This document shows positions 10,777 to 21,066 of a stretch of 64,000 bases of DNA, in pieces. A program made the translations under genes and the position numbers. The notes under the pieces were generated by a model that searched no databases, had not been told where the DNA came from, and saw nothing but the letters and a program-made list of their open reading frames with translations. Position 1 is the first letter of the stretch. The number at the start of each line of letters is the position of its first letter. The stretch comes from Pyropia yezoensis (Eukaryota; Rhodophyta; Bangiophyceae; Bangiales; Bangiaceae), in the NCBI GenBank assembly GCA_009829735.1, contig CM020618.1, positions 12,305,119 through 12,369,118 of the forward strand. The letters are read 5' to 3'.

Positions 10777-13326
10777 ATGGCATTTGTCACCTGTGCTGCG
10801 GCGTCGCTGAGGCCGGCGGCCGCGCGGGCGGCCACGTCGACGGCCGCCGTCGGCCGCCGGGATGGCGCCTTTGTGCAGCCGCTCCGCACCGCCGCGCGCG
10901 TGGTGGCGCCGCGGGCGACGGTGTCAATGAAGTCTACCGAGCAGCAGGCGGCAGAGGTATGTGCGATCTGTGGGGCCATGAGTGGCGCGCTGGCGTTGCG
11001 CGCCGTACAGATGCCGCCGGCGCCTGAGGGGTGGCGACTGCTAGGGTGCTGGTGCTGCTATGTGGGACGGAGTAGCTCGTCTCCTTCGGTGTGCGTGCGC
11101 CTCCGTGTCAGAACCGAGTACTGACCCCACCATCCTTTCTCGTTTCTCTTGTCTATGATAACTCATTTGTTTCACTCTTGTGATCTTCAGTCCCTCGTCG
11201 CCATTGTGTCCCAGGCGATCGAGTCCAACGCTAAGGACGGCCATGCCGATCTGGGCGCCATGCGGAGGAAGATCTCCGCTCTGCTTGTCGCTGAGACGTC
11301 GCGCCTGGGGGGCGTCACCAACTCGTTTGTGGGTGCCCTGCGCAGCATGATGAGCGTGCCTTCGCTGCCTACGAAGTCCAAGACTGCGCTGATGGCTGTG
11401 CTGTCGGCCGTCATCCTGACCACTGGCTTCACGGCCGGCGCAATGCCCGCGTCGGCGGCGGGTCCGGCACCGGCCGAGATGGCGCAGTCTGAGACGTCTG
11501 CGTCGGACGCGCGCAGCATGGCCGCTGACGACAACTCTGCCTCGGCGCCGTCGCTGAGCAACTGGCGTTACTCGGAGTTCATCAACGCTGTGGAGGCCAA
11601 CAAGGTCGACAAGGTGACTTTCTCTGCCGACGGCCAGCGCGCCCTGGCGGTCGACTCGGACGGCAACCGCTTCAAGTTGGATGCCCTGCCCGGCGACCCA
11701 GACCTGCTGTCGACCTTGACATCTCACAAGGTGGATGTGACTGTTCTCCCCGCGGAGCAGGAGTCGGGTGCGGGTGAGTTCCTGCGCTCTCTCATCTTCC
11801 CTGCGGTTCTGTTCGGTGGACTCTTCTTCCTGTCTCGCCGTGCTGGTGGCGGCGGCATGGGCGGCCCCGGCGGTCCGATGGACCTGGCCAAGTCTGGCGC
11901 CCGCGTGGCCATGGTGCCAGAGACTGGCGTGACCTTTAAGGATGTTGCTGGCGTGGACCAGGCAAAGCTGGAGCTTCAGGAGGTGGTTCAGTTCCTGAAG
12001 GAGTCGGAGCGTTTCACCGACCTGGGCGCTAAGATCCCCCGTGGCGTCATCCTGGAGGGTCCTCCCGGTACCGGTAAGACTCTGCTGGCGCGAGCCGTGG
12101 CTGGCGAGGCGGGCGTGCCCTTCTTCTCCATCTCTGGCTCGGAGTTTGTGGAGATGTTCGTCGGTGTTGGTGCGTCGCGTGTGCGCGACCTGTTCAGCAA
12201 CGCCAAGAAGAACGCGCCGTGCATCATCTTCATTGACGAGATTGACGCGGTCGGTCGCCAGCGCGGTGCTGGCATTGCGGGCGGCAACGACGAGCGTGAG
12301 CAGACGCTTAACCAGATGCTGACGGAGATGGACGGGTTTGAAGGTAACGCCGGCGTGATTGTGATCGCGGCCACTAACCGCGCGGACGTGCTGGACTCGG
12401 CGCTGCTGCGGCCTGGGCGGTTCGACCGCCGTGTGATGGTGGATCTGCCCGACTGGTCGGGCCGTGTGTCCATCCTCAAGGTGCACGCGCGGAACAAGCC
12501 GATGGCCGCGGACGTGGACATTGAGAACGTTGCCCGCCGGACGCCAGGCTTCTCTGGCGCTTCTCTGCAGAACTTGCTGAACGAGGCGGCTATCTTCACC
12601 GCCCGGCGGAAGAAGACGGAGATTGGTGCTGAGGAGGTGGATGACGCCCTGGACCGCCTGACCATTGGTGCCGAGAAGAAGGACCCCGTTCTGTCTGTCC
12701 AGCGCAAGGAGCTGGTGGCCTTCCATGAGGCGGGCCATGCCGTGGTTGGCGCCCTGACGCCCGGCTACGACGAGGTTGCCAAGATCTCTATCATGCCTCG
12801 CGGCGGCGCGGGCGGTCTGACCTTCTTTGCGCCCAACGAGGCTCGCCTGGACTCTGGGCTCTACAGCCGCAGCTACCTTGAGGGCATGCTCTCCGTTGCG
12901 TTGGGTGGTCGCGCGGCGGAGGAGCTGATCTTCGGTACCTCGGCGGTCACCACTGGCGCTAGCAATGACTTTGAGCGCACCACGCAGGTGGCGCGCGGCC
13001 TGGTCACCCAGTATGGCATGTCGCCCCTGATTGGCGAGATCGCTGTGGACACGTCCTCGGGCGGCAACCCCTTCATGGGTCGCCAGATGGCACAGGGTGC
13101 GCCACCAGTGTCGTCGATGGTGAAGGCTGACATTGATGCCGAGGTGCTGCGGTTGGTCGATGGTGCCTACACGCGTGCCATGGATGTGCTCAAGGGCAAC
13201 CGCGCGCTGCTGGACAACCTGGCTAAGATGCTGGTGGAGAAGGAGGTGGTGTCGTCGGAGGACTTCCAGAAGCTGATTGCGTCCGAGTCGAGCGTTGAGA
13301 TGCTCCCGTACACGCCCATCGCCTGA
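10777..13326 (+). CDS. ftsH: plastid-targeted FtsH AAA+ metalloprotease
   Basis: ATP-dependent zinc protease anchored in the thylakoid membrane, the class that degrades damaged photosystem proteins. Exon 1 is 10777-10956 and exon 2 is 11191-13326, with a GT-AG intron in phase 0; 771 residues. The N-terminus [20 protein letters not shown] is basic, alanine- and serine-rich and has the early Phe seen in transit peptides of red algae and glaucophytes. A second hydrophobic segment near residues 127-155 ends AMPASAA, like a thylakoid-transfer peptide. A transmembrane segment follows ([15 protein letters not shown]). The AAA module has Walker A GPPGTGKT at 350-357 and Walker B with D409 and E410. 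The peptidase zinc site is HEAGH at 572-576, with the third ligand probably D653. All catalytic residues are intact. Codon use is less extreme than in neighbouring genes, consistent with high expression. Confidence 0.96.
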
Positions 13327-13637
13327 GCCATTGAGGGCCAGTAGATTTCTTCCGCCGACTGCGGCTCCACGGTCGCAGGTGCTGCGAACGTGACAGTGGG
13401 GTTTTGTTTTTCCTTTCCCTATTTACCTCTTGACGGTGCACCTGGTGCGTAGCCGTGTCGTTTGTAGTTGTACAGGCACGTAAGCCGCAGAGGCACTCGT
13501 GCGCTCCCCTACGCGGCCGCCGTGTGATTTTGGTTCAAATGTTTCGCACATTGATTGTCTCGATCAGCCCGCCTCGAGCTCAAGAGAATGTACCCACGTG
13601 CGTATGCGAGTGTCCGTGTGTGGAGGCTGCATATCCT

Positions 13638-14167
13638 TTACGCCAGTGGGGGTGGGAGCAATGCGGAGGGCGACCAATCAGCCCATGCAACGTTTGTAGC
13701 GCACTCTACCTGCAGCAGCGAAAAGCCACGCGCCCGCTGCGCCTGGGCGTCAAACACTGCCGGCACTGCCTGCCGTGTGGCGGTTGGTCGCCTCTCGGCG
13801 GCCGAGGGCCGGCGGTGTGGCGGGAAAAGGGCACCCTCGAGATTGACGTTGATATCCCGCGAATTAGATTCAACTGGCACTGGCGCCACGGGGGCGGTCG
13901 CAGAGGCGCCCCCACGGATCACGCAGCCACGGGTATGGGTGTCGGCGGCGGCTCTGGGTCGCGGTGCCGCTGGGTGATGCAGACCTCGAGCTCCTTCTCC
14001 CTCCACCTACCTGCGCCTTGCTTCTCGTCGGTCGCCAGTGAGACGGAAGCCTGGCGCTGCACTGTACCTCCCTCTCCCCGTGCCACACTGAACGCTGCAC
14101 GCGCTTGTCGCGGGCCATTGACTCCACCCACGTTCTCCATCGCCGCCACCAGGTCAGGCGTCGCCAT
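13638..14167 (-). CDS. candidate small gene, unrecognised
   Basis: A minus-strand frame begins MATPDLVAAMENVGG at 14167 and runs to a GTAGGT donor-like site (exon 14011-14167). A GT-AG interval of 41 nt (13970-14010) would join it in phase to an open frame that continues to a TAG at 13638, giving about 163 residues with ordinary composition (for example VPVESNSRDINVNLEGALFP). No domain was recognised. The implied intron is much shorter than the 217-414 nt introns seen elsewhere in this window, so the model may be wrong, or the frame may be chance within the ftsH-rsmI spacer. Confidence 0.22.
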
Positions 14168-14276
14168 TTCAGTCCGCCCACTCTGGCAGTTCTTTCTTCC
14201 CTTCAGCCGTTAACCTTCGTCACCTCCCCACCCCTTCCAAGGGCTGGCTCCTGCTGTGTGCCGCTGTGCCGGCATC

Positions 14277-15512
14277 ATGGCCGGTCTTCCCGCCTTTCTC
14301 CCTACCGCCACCCGCCTGGCCGGGCGGTCGCTGTGGTGGGGCCACCTCGGCCTGCGTCCCCCCCCTCGCCCCTTCCTGGCCCGGCGTGGCCTTTCCCCCC
14401 GGGCGCTGCCTCCGCGGGCGGCTGTAGCAGCGTCCACGTCTGCGTCGTCGTCTCGACGCGCGGCGACAGCGGCAACACCCGCGGCCGCGGCGGCGGCTGA
14501 CACTTCGGGCGGCAACGCCGCCCTGCCCGGCACCATCTACCTGGTCGCCACCCCCATTGGCAACATGGCCGACATCACTGCCAGAGCGCTGTCCATCCTT
14601 GACACTGTCGATGTGGTTGCGGCGGAGGACACCCGGCGGACGGGCCTGCTGCTGGCTCGGCTCTTTCCGTCCAACTCGACCAGCGGCGTCGGTGGCGACC
14701 GCCGCCGCCGTGGCCAGCGGCTGCTCTCTTACCACGCACACAACACCCACGCCCGAACGCCACACCTGCTGTCGCTGGCGCAGGGTGGCGCGTCTGTGGC
14801 GGTGGTGTCAGACGCGGGCACGCCAGGGGTGTCTGACCCCGGGTCGGAGCTGGTCGCTGCCGCGGTCCGAGCGTGCGTTCCCGTTGTGCCTGTCCCTGGC
14901 GCCTGTGCGGCGGTAGCTGCACTGATTGCGTCGGGCCTCGACACATCGTCGTGGACGTTTGTCGGCTTCCTTCCTACCCGCCGCTCCGAGCGGGCGAAGG
15001 AGCTCGGACGCCTCGCCTCCTTGACTTCCACGCTCGTGCTGTACGAGGCGCCCCACCGGGTGGCGGCGTCGCTGGCCGCCATCGCCGAGGTGCCATCCCT
15101 GCGGGACCGGCAGGTAGCGGTGGCGAGGGAGCTGACCAAGGTGCACGAGGAGTTCAGGCTGTTTGCTGGCGCGGGCGCCGCGGCCGAACACTACTGCGCA
15201 GGCGGGCCCGGGGTGCTCAAGGGTGAGTTTGTGCTCGTACTCGGCCCGCCCGCAAAGGATCCCCCTTCCGGCAAGGGCACCGTTGTGAGCATCGAGGAGC
15301 GCCAGGCGCGGGTAATGATTGAGGTCCTCATCTCCGAGGGTGTACCTGTCAGCGTGGCTGCGCGGGGGGTGGCCGCTGCCACGGGCGTGAGCCGACGGGC
15401 CCTCTACGCCCACGCGGTGCAAGTGGTCAAGGATACGGGGGGAGGTGCGGCCACGAACGGCGTGAGCAACGAGGTGGAGGACGCCGACCGCGAACACAGC
15501 GTGGACGTTTGA
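14277..15512 (+). CDS. rsmI: RsmI-type 16S rRNA 2'-O-methyltransferase, organellar
   Basis: SAM-dependent enzyme of the tetrapyrrole methylase fold. The bacterial homologue methylates the 2'-O of C1402 in 16S rRNA, so a role on plastid or mitochondrial small-subunit rRNA is likely. 411 residues, one exon. The N-terminal ~80 residues are rich in Arg, Ala, Ser and Pro with almost no acids, which fits an organelle-targeting peptide. The enzyme domain starts at about residue 84 with PGTIYLVATPIGNMADIT, then AAEDTRRTG, SYHAHN, VVSDAGTPGVSDPG, VPGACAAVAALIASG, FVGFLP, LYEAPHR and VARELTKVHEEF, all family hallmarks in order. The Met at 14277 was preferred. An in-frame Met at 14256 adds seven residues. 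Confidence 0.93.
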   Translation: MAGLPAFLPTATRLAGRSLWWGHLGLRPPPRPFLARRGLSPRALPPRAAVAASTSASSSRRAATAATPAAAAAADTSGGNAALPGTIYLVATPIGNMADITARALSILDTVDVVAAEDTRRTGLLLARLFPSNSTSGVGGDRRRRGQRLLSYHAHNTHARTPHLLSLAQGGASVAVVSDAGTPGVSDPGSELVAAAVRACVPVVPVPGACAAVAALIASGLDTSSWTFVGFLPTRRSERAKELGRLASLTSTLVLYEAPHRVAASLAAIAEVPSLRDRQVAVARELTKVHEEFRLFAGAGAAAEHYCAGGPGVLKGEFVLVLGPPAKDPPSGKGTVVSIEERQARVMIEVLISEGVPVSVAARGVAAATGVSRRALYAHAVQVVKDTGGGAATNGVSNEVEDADREHSVDV

Positions 15513-16338
15513 TGTGCGCACCAGGTTTGGAGGTTTGAGATGGGGTGGCGAACGATGCAGAAGCAAGACATTGGCGAGCTGGCGGCTCCTCCCAAGAAGC
15601 TGTGCTGCTGGGGAATATTGCGTAGTAGGCATAGTAGAGCGTGCCTCTTGAACGGACATGTCGGGCGGTGGCGGCGAACGCACCCGACGAGCCACGAAGA
15701 CAAAACGCCGCTGCTGTGGCCACGGAGAGGGACGGTCCGGCCTAGCCGTCCGAGTCACAGCGTGGAAGTAAGAGAACGTGACGCGCACACGCACACAAGG
15801 GAAGACAACGTTGACTTACGAGAGCGAACTCACTCAGACTAACACACAAAGAGCACCAAGGTCATGACGCACAAGAAAAATGAACTCGACACCAGCACGT
15901 GTACGATCACGGCGTGCCTGGCGGCGTGCCAGACCAAGTAGACCGAATTCTGCGTCTACCGTATCCTTCAGCCGCCCCCAGCTAGGGCCGCGCGCCACAT
16001 CCCTTAAGCGGGTCACTCGCAACCAAACAGTCCATAGAGCAGCTGGCGGGTGCCGCACCAGCCTGGGACAGCTCCAACCGGTGCGAAACACCCACGAGCA
16101 ATGCGAGCGCTTGGCCGCCGCTGGCAACCGTTGCCGTGACGACATGCTCCACCTACGCAAACGGCACACCCCGTTTCCTTGGGAGCAGGTCATGAAACCG
16201 GACGCGCGCGGCGCTTGCACTCCCCCTCCCTGCCGACCCCATCAGACGCACCCTGCCGACCAAGACCACAGCCACCCCAGTCAACCCCCCCTTCCTTTCC
16301 TCCCCCCCAGCACCCAAGTGTCGCCCCCCAAGCAACCG
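15513..16338. other. intergenic region between convergent genes
   Basis: 3' flanks of rsmI and the H2A.Z-like gene. GC is lower than in the genes. No coding domain, RNA gene or repeat was recognised. Confidence 0.5.
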
Positions 16339-16788
16339 TCACTTCTTCCCCCCCTTCTTCAGCCCCTTGGTCAGGTTCCTGTTGATATGAGGAAGAACAC
16401 CACCACCCGCAATGGTCGCCTTGACAAGCAAGTCCAATTCGTCATCCCCCCGGACCGCCAGCTGAATGTGCCGCGGGATGATACGCTTGAGCCGGTTGTC
16501 CCGCGCGGCATTGCCCGCCAGCTCCAGTACCTCGGCGGTGAGATACTCGAGGATGGCCGCTGCGTAGACGGCGGCGGTGGCGCCGACGCGTTCCCCGCGG
16601 CCGACGCGCGTCTTGAGCAGCCGGTGCATGCGGCCGACGGGGAACTGGAGGCCCGCCCGGACTGAGCGGGAAGTGGGGGGTTTCTTGGCGACCGGCGGCG
16701 TGGCGGGGGGGAGGGGAGTCGCGGCGGTGGCTTCCGACGTCGTCGCCGCCGAGGCGGCGGCCGAGGCGCCACCCTTCTTGGACACCAT
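16339..16788 (-). CDS. histone H2A.Z-like variant
   Basis: Nucleosome core histone, nuclear. 149 residues. The histone fold is clear: [47 protein letters not shown], then [17 protein letters not shown]. The segment [13 protein letters not shown] matches H2A.Z; canonical H2A has VTIAQGGVLP. RGDDELD also fits H2A.Z better. However, GNAARDN and IIPRHIQLA are H2A-like, so it could be a divergent or intermediate variant. The N-terminal tail is long and alanine-rich, with few lysines after MVSKKGG. The C-terminus ends KKGGKK. The open frame extends upstream without a stop, but that part is proline-rich with no histone similarity, so I take the Met at 16788. Confidence 0.92.
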   Translation of the reverse strand: MVSKKGGASAAASAATTSEATAATPLPPATPPVAKKPPTSRSVRAGLQFPVGRMHRLLKTRVGRGERVGATAAVYAAAILEYLTAEVLELAGNAARDNRLKRIIPRHIQLAVRGDDELDLLVKATIAGGGVLPHINRNLTKGLKKGGKK

Positions 16789-18955
16789 GCTCCCGGGGGT
16801 GCCCCTCTCGGGCATACAAGTGGGGGCGCGGGACGGACCGGCGGCGGCGGCGGTGGGGCAGTCACGGCCAAGCACAACGCGGTACAGCCGTGAAGCCGGT
16901 GGCGGTGGCGGCGACGGCGGCAGCGGCGGTGGAGGCGGCGACAGCAGTGGCAACAAGAGGATGCCAACGACGGCTGCAACAGCAGCAGCAGGTGCGCGGA
17001 CAGCGGTCACCCCGTACGCCGGCGCTCAAACGTGCGACACGCTCTGCGTGAGCGAGACCGCGGCCGCCCGCCTGCGGGTGGAGGGCACGTAGGCGACGTC
17101 CGCGGCGGCACCCGGCCCCCCCCGGCCCACTGCCCAATGGCACACCCACGTGCGGGCGCGTTGGCCAAGTCGCTCACAGCAGCGTCTTGGCAACAGGCAC
17201 GCGCGCGCGCGCGGGCAAAGCCGTGGGCGGCGGGTGCGCACTCGGCCGGAAAAGAGAAAAAGGCGGGCACCGGGCGTCGTCGTGGGTGCGGGCGGGGGAG
17301 CCGTGCTGCTTCCTGCTGGCGGGTGGCGGCAGGCAGCGCTCCCCGTGGGAGGGGCGGGAAGTCCAAACGGCGATCGCTGGTTGGCCACTGAGCGCGTCGA
17401 TTATACAGGCCGCCGGGGTGACACACCAATGGGCGTTGCGGGTTGTTTTTTGGCTGGCCAGTGAGGAGGGGGTCTCGGCTTCAGATGAGATCTGCCGGGA
17501 CTAGATCTTCCAAGTACATCTGAGTTACATCTGAGTTCTGATAATAATTTCCGGGGCTTGATTTACCATGGTGCGAGAGACGTGGGGCCCTGGGCCAGTC
17601 TCGCGAGCGTGGCGGAGATGGTCACCACGCTCTCTGGCCTGACGCTGTCGGCGGTGGGGCGGTGTGCCTGTAGACATCCTCCGTGGCGATCAAGTGCCTG
17701 CGCCAGGCGTGCGGCTCGCGGTCGGCGACGGGCTGGGCAGCGGCAAAGGAGGTGGCAGTAGCTGTTGGTGACGGCGGTGACGAGAGCCTGTCTGCGCTGC
17801 GCTTGCCGGCAGTGCGGGCGGGTGTCACTGCCAGCCGGCGCCATGTAGGACGCAGCCTCTTGGCGGTTCCTTCTCGCAAGTGGCCTCGTGGTTGCGGTGC
17901 GCTCAAAGTGGCGCTCAGACGTGACTACGCGAGACCAATTGATGTGTTTTTACACCACCACCGTGGGCGTCGAAGAGGTTTTCCTGAAGCTAGTGCACGA
18001 CTTTGCGGCGTGTGGGAGGGCGCCAGTCGGGACGAAAGAAAAGAGGCGGCGACCTATTTGGGAGGTGCCTTTTGGGTAGGCGCCTCGTCGTCGGTGGTGC
18101 GGTGACGGATGTGGCGGGATCGTCCGCAATGACACCGGGCGTCATCTGGTGGGGGGCGCGGTCGGCGACGTGGTGGTAGTGGGCTACGTTGATCAACAGC
18201 CACGAGATGGACGGACGTGCTTTGGGACGCCTTCTTGGCCTTCCCCTCGTTGGTCAAGGCGCCAACGGCCACGATGGGCGAGCGGCTACCCCATGGTGGG
18301 TAGTGGCGGCGGGCGCGGTGTGAGTGTCCTCGCCGTGGGCAGCCTGTACTCTTGTGTTTCTTGCATCTACGTGCTGGGCGACGGCAGCGGCACCAGCCTA
18401 TGTTCAGCTATCGCGCGCACCTGCAAAGGGGAAGGTTGTTGCCGGCGGGGGGGTCTGCAGGCTGCTGGGGGTGGCGGTGCGGGCTGGATGCGCTTTCTGC
18501 GTCCTTCCTTCCGCCCACATCCCCCTCGTGGCAGCCCTCACGCCCTCTTCCGGCGCACCATGGCAGGGTACCTTCCCCCAAGAGGTCTGCGCCGACTCGG
18601 CTTCGCGCCATGATGATGCTCGCGTTGTTGTTGTGGAGGCGAGCAGCCAGCCCCTCCAACGTCGGCCGGCCTGAGGGGTGCCGCCCGAGGATGCCCGCCC
18701 GCTTTACGGCGGTCACCTTGCACACTGTGGTTACCCTTGCTGCAGCCCCGTCACACGACCGCGTGATCCCTCGCTGTGGCCATGTGGTCGGACGCCATCC
18801 GATTGCACAGTGCGTCCCTGCGCCGCCTTCAATCGCCCCAACGACTCTGCGAGTGTTTCTGTTCAAGAGCGCCCTTTTGAGGCTGAAAAGGCAGCCAGGA
18901 CGGTGACGCCGCCACGAGAGGGCGCTCTTGAACATATGCACTCGCAGGCAACATT
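16789..18955. other. gene-poor region, no supported gene
   Basis: No domain was recognised on either strand. Several minus-strand frames between 17.5 and 18.8 kb have ordinary amino-acid composition but are interrupted and shift frame, which could be remnants of an old coding sequence. A short direct repeat of CATCTGAGTT lies near 17516-17537. Confidence 0.4.
18860..18934. repeat. short inverted repeat (hairpin)
   Basis: TGTTCAAGAGCGCCCT at 18860-18875 is repeated exactly in inverse complement at 18919-18934, with 43 bp between. The arms could form a hairpin or be the ends of a very small MITE-like element. No target duplication is evident. Confidence 0.7.
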
Positions 18956-20249
18956 GTGGTCCACAGCTTGGGGCGGCGGGGCAAGGCTGCTGCGCGCACC
19001 CCCGCCACCGCGGCCGCCGTGGCTGGGGCGCCCGCTGGGACGGCCGCGGCGGCGGTGTCGGCGGCCAGGCGGTCGCTGTTTGCATCTGGTGCTGCCCCCG
19101 CGGCGTCCTCTCTGACGCTCACAGCCGCTGCCACGTCTGTGCCTGTTGCCAGCGCCAGCGTTGGTCCGAGGCCCGCCGGCGCAAGGCGGCCCAGTCTGCC
19201 TCTGCAGGATGTGGGGTCAAGGCTGGTGCGAAGGTGGCCGTCAAGGCAGGGGCGTCGCTGACCGAGGACGGGGGCGACGGCGGGTGTCAAGCCGCCCGCG
19301 ACGTCTGGGGGTGCCAAGCCAGCTGCGGTGGCGGGTGTGGCCAAGCCTACCTCAGCGGTGGCGTGTGGAGCTATGTCCGATGCGGTGGTGGGAGGAATCA
19401 AGCCTGCAGCGGCGGCGAGCGGCGCCAGGCCTCCAGCATTGGCCGAAAGCTAGCGGGCGGCCACTGGCGGCTCTGTCAGCGCTGGCGGCCGCAGCCGCGG
19501 GGCGTCCCGGCCCGCCTCACGGTCTGGGGATGCAACCTATCCCGCCCTCCCCGCCCCCGTGGTCGCCGTCATTTGTGACATCAGCGATCTGTGCACCCGC
19601 CAATTTTTTGGCCGCAAGCCCCGCCTCGAGACGGAAGAGATGCACCGGGTGCTGCTCGCCTCTTTCACCGCCGCCGCCTCGCGCCGAATGGCGATGCTCA
19701 ACGAGGAGTCAGCGGAGCCCCCCGTGGACGCGGCGTAGGTGCTGACACCCGCTGCGTGGAGTCGCCTCAGGTTCCAACGCTGCCAGCGGGCGAGCCTTAA
19801 GACGCAGGGCCACGCGCACAAGGCGTCGGCCGCCGCCGCCGCCGCCGCCGCCACGGCGCGGTCGCCGGCAGAGGTTGCGGCGGCAGCTGCGGCGGCGACG
19901 GCGGCTGGGGCGCTTGCCCGCTCTTTCCCCACCGGGCGGCTGGGGGGGGGGCGCGGGGGGGGGGGGGGGGGGCGCGCAAGCTGTGCGCGTCGGAAGGAGC
20001 GCCTGCAGCGGCGGCGACGGCGGCAGGGTGGAGCGGGGGGGGGAAACGCAGCCGCCCGTCGCTGCTGGCGGGTTCGGAGCGGCCAGCACCGCCGGCCGGC
20101 GGTGGCGGCGGCGGTGGCGGCGGCGGTGGTGGCGGCGGCAACGGTTGCGGCGGCGGAGCCGCCGCCGCGGCATCATGGGCGGCGGGGGTGCCGCCGTCGC
20201 GGCGCCGCCGCGGCACGACGTGATTGTCATTGAGGAAGACCAGGGGTAG
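18956..20249 (+). pseudogene. interrupted coding frame, unrecognised protein
   Basis: One plus-strand frame keeps a protein-like composition from 18956 to about 19960 despite three in-frame stops (TGA 19259, TAG 19451, TAG 19736). It includes a lysine/alanine repeat-like part (KPPATSGGAKPAAVAG) and a non-repetitive segment at about 19553-19735 that reads VICDISDLCTRQFFGRKPRL and continues with ETEEMHRVLLASF. An alternative frame is more protein-like at 19200-19260 (VKAGAKVAVKAGASLTEDGG), which suggests a frameshift. After a G-run near 19940-19972 the frame is uncertain. One option ends HDVIVIEEDQG at 20249, which resembles a SUMO-interacting motif. I do not recognise the family. It may be a pseudogene, or a gene whose introns I cannot place. 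Confidence 0.3.
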
Positions 20250-21064
20250 CGCCGCCTCCCGCCGCGGCGCTCGCCGCGTCGCACGGCCGCCGACTGCAAA
20301 TGTGAGGCACGCTGATCCATGCTCATCGTTGCTACCCATGCAGGGCATACAGACCACCATCCGGCGTGACCCCAGGCACCCAGGGTCATACGGGAGGCTT
20401 GGGTAGAAACGCAGTAGAACCCGCATTAATGCACAACAAGAACTGAGTGAGCCGCAGGCGCAGTGGTGCCACAGTGCCCATCAGCTGTGCCACCGGCTTT
20501 GCATCGCGGACCGTTGCCGCCTCTTTCCGTGTCGATGGCCACAAACCTCTTCGCAGAGAGTCCGGTGGAGTCCCACCCCTTGCATCTGCCGCGGTCCGTT
20601 CGCGTCGCTTTTCAGGCAGGGGCAGGCACTTCTGCTTTGGAGGGCTTGCATCATGCATGATGGCACTATCGACGCCCTCCTTCCGCAATAACGCACACGC
20701 AATCTCCCTCCTTTCCCAGCGCTATGATCCCTCGACCGGCGTGCGGATTGCTTCGTGCGGTGGTGGCCGCCGCCAGAGGCACCTCCCCCCCCGACCCATG
20801 TGTGCTGTTCTCACATAAGCGAGAGCCATGACCGCGGCACGGGCGCCCCGTCTACTCCCCATCCCGGCGGCGGGAGCCCTGCCCGGCCTCTGCCGCATTT
20901 TCGCTTGGCGATCATCGTCAGCCCGTGCGCGTGCATGAGAGTCGTGGCCACCTTTTCCGTGGCTACACGTGTTGATCGGCCAGGTCATGAGACAGAGCGC
21001 CTTTCTTTTCCGCCAGCTCGGCAGCTGCCGAAGATTGCTGTGCACCGCACGTCGATCAGCAAAC
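20250..21064. other. intergenic region, no gene recognised
   Basis: Left flank of the Tc1/mariner element. No conserved coding sequence, RNA gene or repeat was recognised. Confidence 0.5.
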
Positions 21065-21066
21065 TA

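Noticed and set aside
11041-12738. 565-codon minus-strand ORF opposite ftsH
   Set aside because: It is the antisense shadow of a strongly conserved FtsH coding sequence.
17560-18830. Minus-strand frames with protein-like stretches (for example AGILGRHPSGRPTLEGLAAR)
   Set aside because: They switch frame repeatedly, have no recognisable motif and cannot be joined with plausible splice sites.
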